Shown: piece by piece, positions 61,599 to 64,000 of the stretch
Layout of the letters: each line of letters opens with the position of its first letter
How positions within the stretch are numbered: position 1 is the first letter of the stretch
Source: Phycisphaerae bacterium
GTDB lineage: Bacteria > Planctomycetota > Phycisphaerae > UBA1845 > Fen-1342
Length of the DNA: 64,000 nt
NCBI GenBank assembly: GCA_017999985.1
Contig: JAGNKU010000006.1
Coordinates: 118,276-182,275, forward strand
Direction of reading: 5' to 3'
The notes under the pieces: model-generated
Seen by the model: only the letters and a program-made list of their open reading frames with translations
What the model was told of the DNA's origin: nothing
Database searches by the model: none
Made by a program: the position numbers and the translations under genes

Positions 61599-62092
61599 GT
61601 ACCCCGGCGCACTGTGCCTGCATGCGCCGCCGGACCGGCCGCCGTGCGCAGCCGCTCGCCGACGCACAACTCGCCCGCCGGCACCCAGGCCTGTCGGTCC
61701 TCCGAGTACAGCGGGTGCTCCGCCGTCGGCTCCAGCGGTTCGTCCAGCCCGGCCACCCACAGTCGCAGCACGAAGCTGTTGTAGTGCGTGACCGTCGCCA
61801 GCACGACCCGCCCGGGCCCGGCCTCCACCGGCGGACACGGCTCGACCATGACGACGTACGCCGGCCCGACGACGCCGAGCTCCGGCAGGCCGAACAGAAT
61901 CCACCCGCCCGGCTCCGCGCCCGTCTCGGCCAACCACTCCGGCGAGCGCAGGCAGCGGATGTCGATGAGGTCGCCGCTGCCGTCCGGGTTCGGCAGCTTC
62001 AGCGTGACAAGCCGCCAAGTCGCGGGATCGACCGCCGTTACGTCGCAGTCGCCGCCCTCCCGCGCGGCACTGGTGACACACGGGGCCGTGCC
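61599..62092 (-). pseudogene. Hint-domain (polymorphic toxin) remnant, both ends missing
   Basis: The frame is open from the TAA at 62093 down to attR and has no ATG, GTG or TTG until TTG 61933, which is inside the domain. WRLVTLKLPNPDGSGDLIDI, RCLRSPEWLAETGAEPGGWI, EPCPPVEAGPGRVVLATVTH, and EPTAEHPLYSEDRQAWVPAG (TxxH Hint motif) match the second half of planctomycete RHS-linked Hint domains. The N-terminal part and any toxin after GERLRTAAG are lost. On the same strand as the RHS gene. Confidence 0.65.
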
Positions 62093-62352
62093 TTAGTCAA
62101 TCTCCCCGCCGGGTATTCTAGCTTGTCTATATAGGTGGCTGTCCCGCATTGCACCACATTGCACGCGTTGCAAGACTTCGCCGCTGCACCCGTGTTCCTT
62201 CGTGGCTACGTGCCCGCGTGGCTGCAACACATCCTCAATTCACGGCCGCCGGTTGGGCGACGGGCACATGCGGAAACGCCTTCTGCGCTAACCTCGACCT
62301 CCTCGCTCGACAACAACCGCTTCGCAGACATCCCCGGATTCTGCGAAACCTG
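62093..62352. other. Gap between RHS gene and Hint remnant
   Basis: 260 bases of lower GC. The only open frames are shadows; no ribosome site or immunity-like gene on the minus strand was seen. Confidence 0.45.
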
Positions 62353-64000
62353 CTATCCGTGGTGCTCCGCAAACACGTTTCTGTAGGGCAACTTGTCGGG
62401 GCGCTCGTCCCCGCTGAAGAGGCGTACCTCCCAGATGTGCGGGGATTCCACTTGGATCGCAATCCGTCCCGACTGCCGCCGGCAAGTCAGCGTGCCACGT
62501 AGAACGCCGCGGTCCGTCTCGGTTGGCTCGTGCACATGGTCGCGGATCCGCCGGATCAATGTCACGCCGCACGGTCCCCGATACGCGTCTACTTGGTGCC
62601 ATTTCGGCCCGATGGCCGCTCCCCACATACATGGGCGAACGCAGTCGCACTCCTCATGATAGAACAAGTACACGGCGCTGAAGTGTCCTGCCCACAGATC
62701 ATGCACAAGCATCCGTGCGCATTCCAGCGCCTCCTGCTCAGTTCGCGCGTCCAATCGCATCCCGTTTTGAAACGGCTTATCCAGATCGAACAAGATTCCC
62801 GAGTTTGCGTCAGCGTCATGCATGCTCATTTCACCACCCACGGCCACGGGGGTCGTATCCCGTGTACCAATCCCCCGTGCGCAACCAGCCGCGTTTCCTG
62901 CCCAGCCACTCGCAGTGTCGCCTGTGGCGGCCTGCGTTCCAGCATTTATGCCGTAGGCCGCACCAACTCCTATGCCTGTCCCCGCTGCTACCACCCCCGC
63001 TACTGCAGCGACGGGCGCGGCAGCAACCGGCGTCGACGCCAAGTATTGACCAGTGGCGACCAGCGTGGTTGCTATCCCTGTGCCCGTGTTGCGAGCAGCT
63101 TCGCTGCCGTCCTTGACTAGTCCCCGGCACCCATCTTTCCACGCAACGGTGTATCCCTCTGGAATCGGCGACAAGTACCCGTTCTGGTCTTTAGGCAATA
63201 GGTCATTGCACTGCGGGATAGGAAGCTGGAATGTTCCTGCCATCACCAGGAATTGTTCGAGGGACATGTCTTCATCGCTTGGTAGCGGGTAGTAGTCGTG
63301 ATCGTCGTCCTCGATCGGCGGAGGTGGTGGCGGTACAGGCGGAGGCGGTGATAGAGGTGTGCCGTTGCCGTTCATTATGTCAATCAAGTGCTGGATCATC
63401 TGATCGATCCAGGTGCTCAACCAAGGGCAAACCTTCTTCAGTTCTTCCAGGTTTTGGATGATCTGCTCGATGGTCAACTCCGGCGTCTTGTCCGGCTCCG
63501 GCGGATCTTTCGTCTCCTCCTTGTCCGGCTTGTTGTCGTCCTTCGACTCACCATCCTCGCTTGGGCACGGCTCCGCCGTCGGCCCGTCCTCGTCTGGCGG
63601 ACCACCATCGTCACCGCCGTCCAGCGGCGAGGTCGTCGGCGGAATGGCACAGCCATACCCCGCCGCCAGCCCCAACGGATCGGTCAACCGTGTCGGCATG
63701 CTCCGAACATACTCGTACAGGTTCACCCCGTCCACGAACCCCAGCGGATCGCGTTGCAGCCAGCGGCCCAGCTCTGGCGAATACGCCCGGGCGAAGAACC
63801 CGTACAGCTTCACGCCAGCGTCGTAGCGCTGCCCCGTCCACGCGAACGGGTTGCCGTACTTCGACACCGCCCGCCGGACCGTGCTGTCGTCGTTCTCGAT
63901 GTACGTCCGCCCATACGGATCGTACTCGTACCGCTCGACCACCGCCGGCGGAACGGACGGAACCGCTTCCGGGTCGCCCATATGCGCGAACCATGGCGCG
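62353..64000 (-). CDS. RHS-repeat polymorphic toxin-like protein (5' partial)
   Basis: At least 548 codons; the start lies beyond the right edge. Residues at the edge are the RHS core end: VERYEYDPYGRTYIENDDS, QRYDAGVKLYGFFARAYSPE, LGRWLQRDPLGFVDGVNLYE, DPLGLA. After this boundary comes an acidic low-complexity linker (PPPPVPPPPPP and E/D/K-rich), then a Gly/Ala hydrophobic stretch (AAPVAAVAGVVAAGTGIGVG, AAYGINAGTQAATG), then a 120-residue C-terminal domain with Cys and His (LFYHEECDCVRPCMWGAAIG, RDHVHEPTETDRGVLRGTL). That domain is the expected toxin position; I do not recognise its fold. No immunity gene was found downstream. Confidence 0.8.
   Translation of the reverse strand, partial: APWFAHMGDPEAVPSVPPAVVERYEYDPYGRTYIENDDSTVRRAVSKYGNPFAWTGQRYDAGVKLYGFFARAYSPELGRWLQRDPLGFVDGVNLYEYVRSMPTRLTDPLGLAAGYGCAIPPTTSPLDGGDDGGPPDEDGPTAEPCPSEDGESKDDNKPDKEETKDPPEPDKTPELTIEQIIQNLEELKKVCPWLSTWIDQMIQHLIDIMNGNGTPLSPPPPVPPPPPPIEDDDHDYYPLPSDEDMSLEQFLVMAGTFQLPIPQCNDLLPKDQNGYLSPIPEGYTVAWKDGCRGLVKDGSEAARNTGTGIATTLVATGQYLASTPVAAAPVAAVAGVVAAGTGIGVGAAYGINAGTQAATGDTASGWAGNAAGCARGIGTRDTTPVAVGGEMSMHDADANSGILFDLDKPFQNGMRLDARTEQEALECARMLVHDLWAGHFSAVYLFYHEECDCVRPCMWGAAIGPKWHQVDAYRGPCGVTLIRRIRDHVHEPTETDRGVLRGTLTCRRQSGRIAIQVESPHIWEVRLFSGDERPDKLPYRNVFAEHHG

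Noticed and set aside
62135-62502. Plus-strand frames as an immunity gene for the RHS toxin
   Set aside because: Opposite strand, no ribosome site, and overlap with the toxin coding sequence.

Overview
The window is high-GC bacterial chromosome, most likely from a Planctomycetota member of the Phycisphaerae type or a close relative. The indications are large secreted proteins with lamin-tail (LTD), CotH and dockerin-like GD(x)NxDG C-termini, a planctomycete-style zinc-ribbon membrane protein, an ExbB/ExbD/VWA/TPR operon, a DUF1844 gene, LolA-like secreted proteins and RHS/Hint polymorphic-toxin genes. The assignment comes from gene content only; no 16S or other phylogenetic marker is present.

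Layout. 1-9.3 kb: three large exported proteins (a Cys-rich repeat protein cut by the left edge, an LTD-CotH protein, a triple-LTD protein) separated by dead IS66 and ISL3 transposase pieces. 9.8-18.6 kb: two LolA-like paralogues flanking an acyltransferase / CPBP protease / small membrane protein operon, a Cys-pair repeat protein, a P1-nuclease/phospholipase-C-like protein, an NTP pyrophosphohydrolase and another dockerin-tailed protein. 19.2-27.5 kb (minus strand): DUF1844, VWA, ExbB, two ExbD and a TPR protein in a tightly overlapping operon, with lgt and panC upstream. 27.7-41.8 kb: gamma-glutamyltransferase, a second acyltransferase, selA, a lipoprotein, gatA, pyruvate kinase, an ALG10-like glycosyltransferase, a HAD protein and an FHA-GAF-SpoIIE phosphatase. 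42.0-44.5 kb: CheY, CheX and CheB, then tRNA-Asp. 44.5-49.2 kb: Wzx-like flippase, secreted protein, TIM-barrel isomerase, response regulator and an MCE protein. 49.5-56.8 kb: a three-gene 2-oxoacid:ferredoxin oxidoreductase whose first gene fuses the gamma subunit, a GltD-like flavoprotein and a ferredoxin, then an EF-G2-like GTPase and a nitroreductase.

56.9-61.6 kb: a 4.6-kb integrated element sits in the 3' end of tRNA-Glu(TTC), bounded by perfect 36-bp direct repeats. It encodes a tyrosine integrase, a winged-helix replication-like protein whose own coding sequence contains phased GGGTTC repeats, a small winged-helix-like protein, an excisionase-like protein and an HTH protein. The attachment core lies in frame inside the integrase gene: in the integrated state the integrase ORF runs out antisense through the tRNA, while a 65-codon tail in the same frame is stranded at the far end. 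Circularisation would join them into a 571-aa ORF. This is the most interesting find. 61.6-64 kb: a truncated Hint-domain remnant and an RHS polymorphic toxin running off the right edge.

Overall the window mixes housekeeping metabolism (CoA precursor synthesis, glycolysis, Gln-tRNA/Asn-tRNA amidation, selenocysteine synthesis, lipoprotein maturation) with envelope and export machinery and one accessory hotspot at tRNA-Glu.
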